Assembly (NCBI RefSeq): GCF_003368535.1
Contig: NZ_QSLN01000004.1
Location: 1 to 64,000 of the forward strand
From: Ammonifex thiophilus
Lineage (GTDB): Bacteria > Bacillota > Desulfotomaculia > Desulfotomaculales > Ammonificaceae
Length of the DNA: 64,000 nucleotides
Direction: 5' to 3'
Shown: piece after piece, positions 43,226 through 51,653 of the stretch
Layout: every line of letters starts with the position of its first letter
Numbering within the stretch: position 1 is the first letter of the stretch
Made by a program: the position numbers and the translations under genes
The notes under the pieces: generated by a model
What the model was told of the DNA's origin: nothing
What the model saw: the letters and a program-made list of their open reading frames with translations, nothing else
Database searches by the model: none

Positions 43226-43864
43226 TTACTTGTTGCTAATGACTTTGGCAAACTTTTCCAGAAAAGAGATCATAACGGAAAACCGCTGAGGCCAGAGGGT
43301 ATAAAGATCCCATGCAAAATCAAAAGCAGCATCAGGAAATAACTGGCGAGACGAAGGATACACTGGCTTGCCGTAAGACTTGAAGTAGATGGGAACGGTG
43401 AGACGGCCCGCCAAATCAAAAGGAAGAGATTCCTGAGATAAAGATACGGGATCATATCGGATAAGGCGGAGGTTGGCAGTATCCACGTAAAGACAGGGGA
43501 GGCCGGCATCTTGGGCGGCTAAGAAGGCTCCGACAGACATGCACTTAGTACCTCCGGTGAAATTAACTAGCACTTGAGCAGAAGTTCTCTTCTGCGCGTC
43601 CTTTATCGCCTCGTATACAACTCGACGAGCACTTTCCGGGTCGTAAGCATCGACGAACTGATCCCACACTCTAACCTTGACGCCGGCTTCTGATTCTAAG
43701 GTAGCTTGGAGATCATCCAGAGCTCTCCGCAAGGGCGAATTTTCTTGTCCGGCATCGCGAGAACATATCAGGTAGACCTTGCTAATATTTAAACCATGCT
43801 GGAACACAGGAATAATGTTCTGCATCCTTTCCTCGCTGACCAAACAGACCATCGCGTACGACAC
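43226..43864 (-). CDS. CARF sensor half of a split Card1/Can2-type effector
   Basis: The 212 residues form a CARF domain: MVCLVSEE at the first strand, LICSRDAGQEN, and the ligand loop NFTGGTKCMS (101-110). The end (PRFSV-like helix to VISNK) is where Card1/Can2 proteins pass into their nuclease domain. Here a TAA ends the frame, and the nuclease continues in the same frame two codons later. Together the halves are about 375 residues, the normal length for the fused enzyme. The GTG start has GGAGGGG five bases before it and stands only 20 bases from the last, degenerate CRISPR repeat. Confidence 0.82.
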   Translation of the reverse strand: MSYAMVCLVSEERMQNIIPVFQHGLNISKVYLICSRDAGQENSPLRRALDDLQATLESEAGVKVRVWDQFVDAYDPESARRVVYEAIKDAQKRTSAQVLVNFTGGTKCMSVGAFLAAQDAGLPCLYVDTANLRLIRYDPVSLSQESLPFDLAGRLTVPIYFKSYGKPVYPSSRQLFPDAAFDFAWDLYTLWPQRFSVMISFLEKFAKVISNK

Positions 43865-43884
43865 AAGAACCCCTCCAAAAGAAA

Positions 43885-46709
43885 GTCAACACTATTCATA
43901 GGTAGGCTACAAACCTGGCCGCACGCCCTCAGCACCCCGGCCACCTCGGCGTTTCAATCCCTCATAGGTAGGCTACAAACGGGACGAGGAGCATGTCGGG
44001 GTACGTGCGTAAGAAGTGTTTCAATCCCTCATAGGTAGGCTACAAACTTCTGGGAGGGGCAGGCGCGCACTTCTACGAAACACCGTTTCAATCCCTCATA
44101 GGTAGGCTACAAACTTCTGGGAGGGGCAGGCGCGCACTTCTACGAAACACCGTTTCAATCCCTCATAGGTAGGCTACAAACTCCGCACGAATAGCCCTCT
44201 CCAAACTACCCCCCTCCCTGTTTCAATCCCTCATAGGTAGGCTACAAACCATTGCCCAATATGGGGAAAGGCCAGAGGTGTGGTTGTTTCAATCCCTCAT
44301 AGGTAGGCTACAAACCAGCTACCTCATAATTCACGACATCAGGAGCCTTCCGGTTTCAATCCCTCATAGGTAGGCTACAAACACCTCGAAGAAGTTAGGA
44401 TCACGCTCCTTCTTGCCCCGTTTCAATCCCTCATAGGTAGGCTACAAACTCGGGAAAGAGCTATCATGCTCTCCGGAAAGCTTTAGGTTTCAATCCCTCA
44501 TAGGTAGGCTACAAACAACTCATACAGTGGCCGAGGGGAAGCGCCAGCTTCAGGTTTCAATCCCTCATAGGTAGGCTACAAACTGAAACCCCTTGGAAAC
44601 CGTATACCCACAGTAAAAAAGTTTCAATCCCTCATAGGTAGGCTACAAACTTATACACAGGCAAAGCAGCCGAGCTAGCCTAGCGTTTCAATCCCTCATA
44701 GGTAGGCTACAAACCTCACACGGGCCTTCGCCGACCAGGTGGTTCCCGTCATGTTTCAATCCCTCATAGGTAGGCTACAAACAATATCATCTAGGGGGAA
44801 TGTGACCGTGCAGATAGAGTTTCAATCCCTCATAGGTAGGCTACAAACTCGCATTCGCTTCATTAGCTATCCTGCACCTTTCCTGTTTCAATCCCTCATA
44901 GGTAGGCTACAAACTCGTTAGCAGGCACCCGGCCGCCGTCCAGTTCATCCGGTTTCAATCCCTCATAGGTAGGCTACAAACTGCGGGCCCGCCGGGAAGG
45001 CCCTAGAAGCACGCCTGTTTCAATCCCTCATAGGTAGGCTACAAACCGACGGGAACAACAAATACATGATCATCCACTACCCTGTTTCAATCCCTCATAG
45101 GTAGGCTACAAACTAATGGTAGTCGTCTTATTGTTTATCCAGCATATGTGTTTCAATCCCTCATAGGTAGGCTACAAACGCACCTCAGGACGCTGGTGCG
45201 GGCGCTCTCGGAGAAGTTTCAATCCCTCATAGGTAGGCTACAAACTCGGCTGGAACTTGGTAACCTGGGCAAGACAAATGTGTTTCAATCCCTCATAGGT
45301 AGGCTACAAACACAGTGAAGGTGGATCCGATGTCTTTGCGGGAACTCATGTTTCAATCCCTCATAGGTAGGCTACAAAGCCACAAAAGCCATCGACAGAC
45401 AGCCGCTGGTAGGCATGTTTCAATCCCTCATAGGTAGGCTACAAACCGAAGCGAGCCGCATATATGTGTTTTTCTTAAACAGGTTTCAATCCCTCATAGG
45501 TAGGCTACAAACCCGCGTCTTCCGTCTCAAAAATGCCCTCTTTAAACTGTTTCAATCCCTCATAGGTAGGCTACAAACAAGTACCACAAGCACGTGCTGG
45601 GATTCTTTGAAAAGCGTTTCAATCCCTCATAGGTAGGCTACAAACAGTCAAAGCCCCCCTGCGTGCCATTGCCTGCCTACTGTTTCAATCCCTCATAGGT
45701 AGGCTACAAACCTGTCCTGGGGGTACTGGGGAGAGCGGAAGCCCTAAGGTTTCAATCCCTCATAGGTAGGCTACAAACCTGGCATCAATATCGGCCACGA
45801 ACATGGGGTTGTTGGGTTTCAATCCCTCATAGGTAGGCTACAAACCTGGCAAGAGTTATCATGCTCTTCGGCGGGCGCTGGGTTTCAATCCCTCATAGGT
45901 AGGCTACAAACACCCGAACGCCACCCTTTCGCAAGGCCCATGGCCAGTTTCAATCCCTCATAGGTAGGCTACAAACCGCCGTTCCCAGTGTTTTTTTGTA
46001 TGTGTAAAATTTGGTTTCAATCCCTCATAGGTAGGCTACAAACAGGGGGTTAGTACCGTGAGGATAGTGACGTGGGACACGTTTCAATCCCTCATAGGTA
46101 GGCTACAAACGTTTTTGGAGCTAGAGGACTGGCTTCTGGTGGCGGGGTTTCAATCCCTCATAGGTAGGCTACAAACTAAAGAAAAGCGTCTGGGGCTACC
46201 TCCGCAAGTATCGTTTCAATCCCTCATAGGTAGGCTACAAACAGGATCTCACCAGTCCCCAGATCCACCGCTACCCAGGTTTCAATCCCTCATAGGTAGG
46301 CTACAAACGGGAGAAAGGTGGTTTTGGTGGGACAGTGCTACACCGTTTCAATCCCTCATAGGTAGGCTACAAACACGGTAGGCGTACCCCGGAAAGCCCC
46401 CCCCTGCCAGTAGTTTCAATCCCTCATAGGTAGGCTACAAACTAAACCATATCCCTGCCTCGTCTATAACTAAGAGAGCAGTTTCAATCCCTCATAGGTA
46501 GGCTACAAACCCTTTGTACACCCGCAAACCCGGCATATAAATCGTTTGTTTCAATCCCTCATAGGTAGGCTACAAACTTACTACATACTCAGCACAATTT
46601 CTAATCTGCCTATGTTTCAATCCCTCATAGGTAGGCTACAAACTTCTAACATCCTGCGTAATAAGTACTACATCATAGCGTTTCAATCCCTCATAGGTAG
46701 GCTACAAAC
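43885..46709 (-). CRISPR. CRISPR array, 42 full repeats plus one degenerate, 42 spacers
   Basis: The 30-base repeat begins GTTTCAATCC and ends GGCTACAAAC on the plus strand. Repeats run from 43951-43980 to 46680-46709, with spacers of 34-38 bases. The copy at 43885-43914 is degenerate. The reverse complement ends in ATTGAAAC, the standard 5' handle of type I-B/III crRNAs, so the array is read on the minus strand with its leader at the right. The degenerate copy at the left is the old end. Repeat 45350-45379 ends AAAG instead of AAAC. Spacers 44048-44084 and 44115-44151 are identical. The array sits between the I-B and III-D gene sets and can serve both. Confidence 0.98.
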
Positions 46710-46804
46710 CCGTTTTGTATGCACGAACTCCGGCTTTGAAAGCTAGGTTATCGAACTCGCGAATGACCATTCGCCGGGAGCTTGCCGGATTATCGGTCAG
46801 CCTA

Positions 46805-46834
46805 ATGCTACCACACTGTAGGCTTTCAGGTCAA
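46805..46834 (-). promoter_or_regulatory. Promoter of the CRISPR array
   Basis: On the minus strand TTGACC (46829-46834), 18 bases, then TAGCAT (46805-46810). The start would be near 46797, about 90 bases before the first repeat. No other promoter-like pair was seen between cas4 and the array. Confidence 0.55.
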
Positions 46835-46850
46835 TATTTAAAAGATTTAA

Positions 46851-46899
46851 GTAGTGTCGTCGACCTCCAGGGGTTTTTGCACTACCGGAGGTCGACGAC
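46851..46899. repeat. Interleaved inverted repeats in the CRISPR leader
   Basis: GTCGTCGACCTCC (46856-46868) pairs perfectly with GGAGGTCGACGAC (46887-46899). Inside and across it, GTAGTG (46851-46856) pairs with CACTAC (46880-46885). The order of arms (a, b, a', b') is that of an H-type pseudoknot if transcribed, or of a double-palindrome protein site in DNA. It lies just after cas4 and upstream of the array promoter, so only read-through from the cas operon would transcribe it. Confidence 0.75.
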
Positions 46900-46903
46900 A
46901 TTT

Positions 46904-47410
46904 TCATGCCCAGCAAAATTCGGCGTAGGCGCACTTACCGCAGAAGCGAGTGCGCGCCGGGGCAGGAGGAATCGGGCGAGCTATGATCTGGACTATATTT
47001 TCCTTCATCTTGGCTACTTTTGCTTCCAGCTCCGGCGTCAGCACTAGATACTCCTTTCTCCTCTCTTCCGGAAAAAGGAGCTCCCCTTCGGCCTCTAGGC
47101 CCATCTGCTTGAGTTCGTAAAGGTAAAAGGCCAGTTGCATCCGGGCTGCTTCGGCGGCGCGGGAGCTCTTTTTGACCTCGGCCACCACGAAGTTTTTGCC
47201 CGCGCGGCGGACGAGATCCAGGGCCAGGTGCTCAATGTGCACCTCTTTGCGTTCGCGGGCGTAGCTCTGGCTTTGAATGAGCCGCCCGATCTGCAAAAGC
47301 TCGTGGTCTTCGTCCGGGCAGATCTGGCGGGACATGAGCCAGACCTGCCGGGGACAGATGAGGAAGGCCTGGACGTAGCTCCCAATGACCTTCGGAGAGG
47401 AAGAGATCAT
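46904..47410 (-). CDS. cas4: CRISPR-associated exonuclease Cas4
   Basis: This 168-residue RecB-like nuclease has Cys19 near the start (FLICPRQVW) and C157, C160 and C166 at the end (FCGKCAYAEFCW), the four ligands of the 4Fe-4S cluster. In between are LLQIGRLIQ and DLVRR...VVAEVKKSS, the QhXXY-type nuclease core with Lys residues. Cas4 trims prespacers and selects PAM during adaptation, together with Cas1-Cas2, which are not found here. The ATG overlaps the cas3 stop (ATGA). Confidence 0.93.
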   Translation of the reverse strand: MISSSPKVIGSYVQAFLICPRQVWLMSRQICPDEDHELLQIGRLIQSQSYARERKEVHIEHLALDLVRRAGKNFVVAEVKKSSRAAEAARMQLAFYLYELKQMGLEAEGELLFPEERRKEYLVLTPELEAKVAKMKENIVQIIARPIPPAPARTRFCGKCAYAEFCWA

Positions 47411-49872
47411 ATTATCACCGCCCCTTCGTCTACCCGCTTGAAGCCCGTTTCTGGATCGTAAAGCTCTTCCACCAGGTAGGGGGGTATATAGGGCAGAGCT
47501 TTGGAAGTGTCTACTTTGCCAGCCAGGGATCTAACAGGAACAGAGATGATGTAGCGGCTGAAGTCACGCTTGATCCGGTAAAAGGCTTCCCAGCGCGAAC
47601 GGCGGTCGGGCGCGTTTACCACTTCCTGCTGGTAGGCTTCCCATACTTCCTCGGCTTTGGGGTCAAGGGCCACGAAGACCTCAATGTGGTTGGGCAGATC
47701 TTTTATGAGCTGAAAGCCTGCCACGCCTTTCTCTTCCCCGTCCCCCTTGAACCGCAATTCCTTCATGGCTTTCAAAATTGTGTCACTTGCGCTCGGATCT
47801 TTTCGGGCCCTGACAAAGGAGAAAAAGTTCTCCACCAGCGAGTGGAATTCCGCTTCTGGGAACTCCGGACGGCCGGAGAAAAACTCCCGGGCGCCCTTTA
47901 TGTGAATGGCCCCGTAGACGCGGACGGCCAGAGAGTGGCCTTGTTCGTCTACCAAGTTGAGTAGGTAAACATCCCCTTTATCTCTCTTGAAGTTGCGGTT
48001 GCAGCGCCCCGCCACCTGAACTACCGCATCTACAGGCCCTATGTCCCGCCAGGCTACGTCGAAGTCTAGGTCCACTCCCGCTTCCACCACCTGGGTAGAA
48101 ACGAGAACCGGCTTCTCTCCCCGGTGCAAGGCCGTGCGCAGGGCTTCTATCCGCTTCTCTCGCTCGGCCGGCACGATGTTGGTGGAAAGGTAGTAAAGAG
48201 GGGTTCCCTCCGGCAAGAGATCTTTCAGGTAGTGGTAGAAGTCTACGGAGCTCCGGATGGTGTTCAGCACCACCAGGTGCGATTGGCTGGGATCATAGCG
48301 CCGGGCGAAAAGCTCGGCCGCTTCTGCCACGCGGTACTGTCCGGGTTCGACCAGCAGGCGGACGCGGTCAAGCATCTTGAAGTAGCGCTCGATATCCTCC
48401 AGCTCTCCCGCCAGCTCCAGGGCTTCTCCCGGCTCGAACCACTCCGGGCGTGTAGCCGTCATGAGGATGAGGCGCAGATCAAGCTCCTCCGCCGCCCGCT
48501 TCAAGACTTCGGTGACCAGGGGCCAGTATTCCACGGGTATATTCTGTACTTCGTCCATGATGATAATGGCCCGGCCCAGGTGGCAGAACTTTTTGAGCAT
48601 CCGATTGCGGTAGCCGATGAGGGTGTGAAGGAGTTGTACGAAGGTGGTGACCACCACTTCGCTTTGCCAGCTCTCGATGAGGAGCATGGCTTCGTCGAAG
48701 CGGCGGGGATCTTCGTCCTCCGGATCCTTATAGGATATTTCCGCCAGGTGATGATGCTTGAGCAGGTAAACCGAAGGAGCGGAAACAAAACCGGGCAGGG
48801 TCTCCTCCATGAGTTCGTAGAGGACCTGGTAGGTCTGGTCGATGATGCTGGTGAAGGGAAGGGCGTATATAATCCGGGGAGAAAAGCCGTAAGCTTCCTT
48901 TAGGCGCTGGCGCAAGATGAGAGCGGTGTTGAGTACGGTGAGGGTCTTGCCGCTGCCAGTAGGAGCGGTAAGGGTGAAAAAGCGCTGGGAAAAGGGAGCG
49001 CGGGCTATTCTTTCGGCGGCGTGGCGAAAAATCTCCTCCCGCAGGGCGTTAATACCTTGAGTTCCGGCTCCGGAAAACTTCCTTTCTTTGTAAAGGCAAA
49101 TCAGGTCGGAGGGGAGTTCCGGCCTCTTAACTTCGCGCACGCGGGCACTGTGCCTCTTATCGGCATCGATGAGAGCGGAGAAGAGGAGAACCACGCTGAA
49201 ATAAGGAGAAAGGGAAGGTTCCTGCCTTTCAAACTTGCGCCAGTGCCGGTAGAGGGAAAGATAGACCTCCCGCCAGGAGCCAAGAAACTCTTCTAAGCAC
49301 CGGCGCCAGTCCTGCGTCAGAAAAGGAGGGGGAGCAAAGCCGAGCCGCGCAAGAAGACGGGCGAGGTGCCGGGCAGCAGAAATAAGAGAGGTCCCCACCT
49401 TCTCTACGTTTCGCCGGAGATCTTCCACTTGCTTCTCCACTACCTCCAGGCGCCGGTACTTGTCGGGATCAAGACGGGATATGTCTTCCATTTCGCGGCG
49501 CGACGCCAGGTAGCGGTCGAGATTGTCCAGGTCCCGGTGGTGCCAGAGCACGGCCATGAAGGCCGCCAGTTGTTCCAGAGGCTCCGCCCCCTGCCGGGCG
49601 GCAAGGTAGGTAGCCCAGAGGCCGGATATAAAAGCGTGCTCTTTGTAAGGATTGACTTCGCCTTTTAAAAGGTAGTTTTGAAAGTAAGAGGTGTACTTGC
49701 CGAAATCGTGGGCTAGACCCACGGTGGCGGCCAGAGGCAGGAGCTTTTGGTAGCGGGGAAGCCGGGCCAAAGAGGTGTAGCTTGCGGCCGCCACCAGGGC
49801 CAGGTGGGCGCTTAGGCGATAAAGGCGCTTTATGCGCTCTCCCTCGCGGTCACAGTGGGCGTAGAAGGCCAT
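47407..49872 (-). CDS. cas3: Cas3 nuclease-helicase (type I-B)
   Basis: This 821-residue fusion has an N-terminal HD nuclease and an SF2 helicase. HD motif: GLAHDFGKY with His55-Asp56; further His residues lie in HAFISGL and LWHHRDLD. Helicase motifs: TAPTGSGKT near residue 300, MDEVQNIP (DEVQ box) near 440, LMTATRP, and VVEAGVDLDFD with QVAGRCNR as motifs V-VI. It degrades DNA opened by the Cascade complex. The ATG has GGAGGG before it and overlaps the end of cas5. Confidence 0.96.
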   Translation of the reverse strand: MAFYAHCDREGERIKRLYRLSAHLALVAAASYTSLARLPRYQKLLPLAATVGLAHDFGKYTSYFQNYLLKGEVNPYKEHAFISGLWATYLAARQGAEPLEQLAAFMAVLWHHRDLDNLDRYLASRREMEDISRLDPDKYRRLEVVEKQVEDLRRNVEKVGTSLISAARHLARLLARLGFAPPPFLTQDWRRCLEEFLGSWREVYLSLYRHWRKFERQEPSLSPYFSVVLLFSALIDADKRHSARVREVKRPELPSDLICLYKERKFSGAGTQGINALREEIFRHAAERIARAPFSQRFFTLTAPTGSGKTLTVLNTALILRQRLKEAYGFSPRIIYALPFTSIIDQTYQVLYELMEETLPGFVSAPSVYLLKHHHLAEISYKDPEDEDPRRFDEAMLLIESWQSEVVVTTFVQLLHTLIGYRNRMLKKFCHLGRAIIIMDEVQNIPVEYWPLVTEVLKRAAEELDLRLILMTATRPEWFEPGEALELAGELEDIERYFKMLDRVRLLVEPGQYRVAEAAELFARRYDPSQSHLVVLNTIRSSVDFYHYLKDLLPEGTPLYYLSTNIVPAEREKRIEALRTALHRGEKPVLVSTQVVEAGVDLDFDVAWRDIGPVDAVVQVAGRCNRNFKRDKGDVYLLNLVDEQGHSLAVRVYGAIHIKGAREFFSGRPEFPEAEFHSLVENFFSFVRARKDPSASDTILKAMKELRFKGDGEEKGVAGFQLIKDLPNHIEVFVALDPKAEEVWEAYQQEVVNAPDRRSRWEAFYRIKRDFSRYIISVPVRSLAGKVDTSKALPYIPPYLVEELYDPETGFKRVDEGAVII

Positions 49873-50630
49873 AACTTTCCCTCCATAAAGGCCACCGTTT
49901 CCTTTCCGGAAGGAAGAAAGAAAGAGTAGGCGGGGACCAGAAGCTCCGCCCGCCAGGGGCGGGCTTGCATTTCGTAGATGTAACTCATAGGCGGCATGAG
50001 CTTCCGCCCTGCCCCAAAGGACTGGGGTGCCCGCTCCCGGTTAAGGGCCACTTCTCCTTTAAGCACGGGCCGCTGGAGGTAGTCGGCCGCCAGCACCGAA
50101 TGGAGTTCTACTTCTTGACCGGCAGGGATTATTTCGTCCGGCGGTCCGTAGTAGACTAACCGGGCCTGAGCAATGAATTCGGCCAGCCCCAGGTAAAGGG
50201 GGTAATGGGATCGGCCAGCGGCCAGTCTCTCCTTGAGCTCCCGGGTCACGTTTTCGTCGCGATGAGCAAAGTACACCCGGAAGCAAAGGGAGGAGGCCGT
50301 GCTGCCGGGCAAAAGGAGCTCCAGAGGCACCTGGGTACCCTTCATGGCCTCCAGCTTTCTTAACCGGTTGAGGTCTTCTTCTTTGGTGCGGATGTAGTTC
50401 ACGGTCTGGATGAGGCGCCGGACCGGGACTTTGATTACCACCGCGAAGCGGGCTTCATTAAGCCCCAGCTTCTCGTAATAGCTGTCGCGCTCCCAGCCCA
50501 AGACAGCCGCCACCGTTCCCATAAGTGCCGTCCGGGGTGGGAAGGCGTAAGAAAGCGAAGAAGAGTTGGTGTAGTATTTGCGAAAGTGGGCGAAGGGGCC
50601 GACCAGATCAAAGACGGCCACGTTGACCAC
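49830..50630 (-). CDS. cas5: Cas5 (type I-B)
   Basis: The protein opens NVAVFDLVGPFAHFRKYYTNSSSLSYAFPPRTALMG, the Cas5 N-terminal signature with FPPRTAL leading into the first helix. Its 266 residues fit Cas5b/Cas5h. Cas5 caps the crRNA 5' handle in Cascade. It lies between cas7 and cas3 with six bases separating it from cas7. Confidence 0.93.
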   Translation of the reverse strand: MVNVAVFDLVGPFAHFRKYYTNSSSLSYAFPPRTALMGTVAAVLGWERDSYYEKLGLNEARFAVVIKVPVRRLIQTVNYIRTKEEDLNRLRKLEAMKGTQVPLELLLPGSTASSLCFRVYFAHRDENVTRELKERLAAGRSHYPLYLGLAEFIAQARLVYYGPPDEIIPAGQEVELHSVLAADYLQRPVLKGEVALNRERAPQSFGAGRKLMPPMSYIYEMQARPWRAELLVPAYSFFLPSGKETVAFMEGKLWPSTPTVTARESA

Positions 50631-50636
50631 GGCTTT

Positions 50637-51653
50637 TTACTCCCTTCTTAGAGGTATGACCCGCTCCGAACCCAGAAGTTCTGCCAGCCACTCCCCGCAG
50701 TTCTTGGGAGAGCCGTTGACCTGAGTAGTGAGCTCCCGATCCTGCCACCAGAAGACCCGGTTGATACGATTCTTGACCTCTAGAATCCGGTCTTCTAGTC
50801 CCCCGATTTCCAGCTTGACGTCTTGAATGGAACGTAGGTCGGTATCGGGCTCCAGGCGCAGGTCTTCTCGCATGTCCCCCATGAAGGTGTCGGCATCGGT
50901 GAACTCGAAGCGCAGGTAAAGGCGGGGGTACTGGCCGATCTTGGAGCGGGTGGCCAGGAGGGGTATGGCCTTGAGCATGGCCTGATCGAGAAGCTCTAGA
51001 TCGCGCTCGCTGGTGGCTCCGGCCGGGTTTCCATTCGCCAGTTCATACATAACCGCCGCCCTACGGGCGCTGATAATACCGTGGAAGGCGATGAAGGAGT
51101 AGTAGAGCCGGTAGTCCTTGCCGAAAGTGCCCTGGCGGGCGTCGGCCTCGGAAGCAAACTGGGAAGAGAGGGTGTTGGACTCTACCAACTGCACGCGGTT
51201 GAGGGAATAGCCCCAGTTGAACTGCACCGGACCGGTGAGGTTAATGGCCTCTCCTTCGCCCCGCCGATCGCCCTTCACCGGCATGGTAGCTCCGAAAAGG
51301 CGAACATCAACGAGTTTTTGCAACAAGGTGGGCAAATGTTCCCTTGTCGGCTGCTCTTTTTCCCCCAGGCCCAGAAGGCGTTTGAGTCTTTCGGTAGCAT
51401 TAACCACCCCTTCTGCCTTGGTTACGTAAATGGTCTGGTCGCCGCCGTTTTTTTGGAAGTAATCGTAGAGGAAGTCGCGGATGTAGCGCTTGAGCCTCAC
51501 GTCGGAGACCAAGTTGCGTTCCCGGTCGAGATCCATGCGCGGGCGGTTTTCGTCGTCGGGATCACCGTTGGGATTGCACATCTTGGCATCGTAAAGGTAA
51601 AGAATTTCCCCGTTTTTCTCGATGAGCTTAATCTCGGCCATATTATTACTCAA
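50637..51653 (-). CDS. cas7: Cas7 (Csh2 family, type I-B)
   Basis: The 338 residues show the Csh2 line YDAKMCNPNGDPDDENRPRMD, then SDVRLKRYIRDFL, RLFGATMPVKG, LTGPVQFNWGYSLNRVQ and FHGIISARRA. Cas7 forms the Cascade backbone that holds the spacer part of crRNA. Its start overlaps the end of cas8b by 8 bases. Confidence 0.95.
   Translation of the reverse strand: MSNNMAEIKLIEKNGEILYLYDAKMCNPNGDPDDENRPRMDLDRERNLVSDVRLKRYIRDFLYDYFQKNGGDQTIYVTKAEGVVNATERLKRLLGLGEKEQPTREHLPTLLQKLVDVRLFGATMPVKGDRRGEGEAINLTGPVQFNWGYSLNRVQLVESNTLSSQFASEADARQGTFGKDYRLYYSFIAFHGIISARRAAVMYELANGNPAGATSERDLELLDQAMLKAIPLLATRSKIGQYPRLYLRFEFTDADTFMGDMREDLRLEPDTDLRSIQDVKLEIGGLEDRILEVKNRINRVFWWQDRELTTQVNGSPKNCGEWLAELLGSERVIPLRRE

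Larger units (their letters stand above)
46710..46903 (-). promoter_or_regulatory. CRISPR leader
   Basis: This 194-base stretch between the newest repeat and the cas4 stop has no gene. It holds a leftward promoter (46805-46834) and a striking inverted repeat (46851-46899). Its AT-rich middle (46831-46850) and position at the repeat end opposite the degenerate copy fit a leader, where new spacers would be added. Confidence 0.8.

Noticed and set aside
41437-43864. Considered the two CARF genes as one fused effector
   Set aside because: The CARF-HEPN protein has its own CARF domain and starts in another frame; only the first two pieces belong together.
43796-46746. Several open frames inside the array encode repeated FQSLIGRLQT units
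   Set aside because: They are translations of the 30-base repeat where repeat plus spacer happens to be a multiple of three; not a repeat protein.
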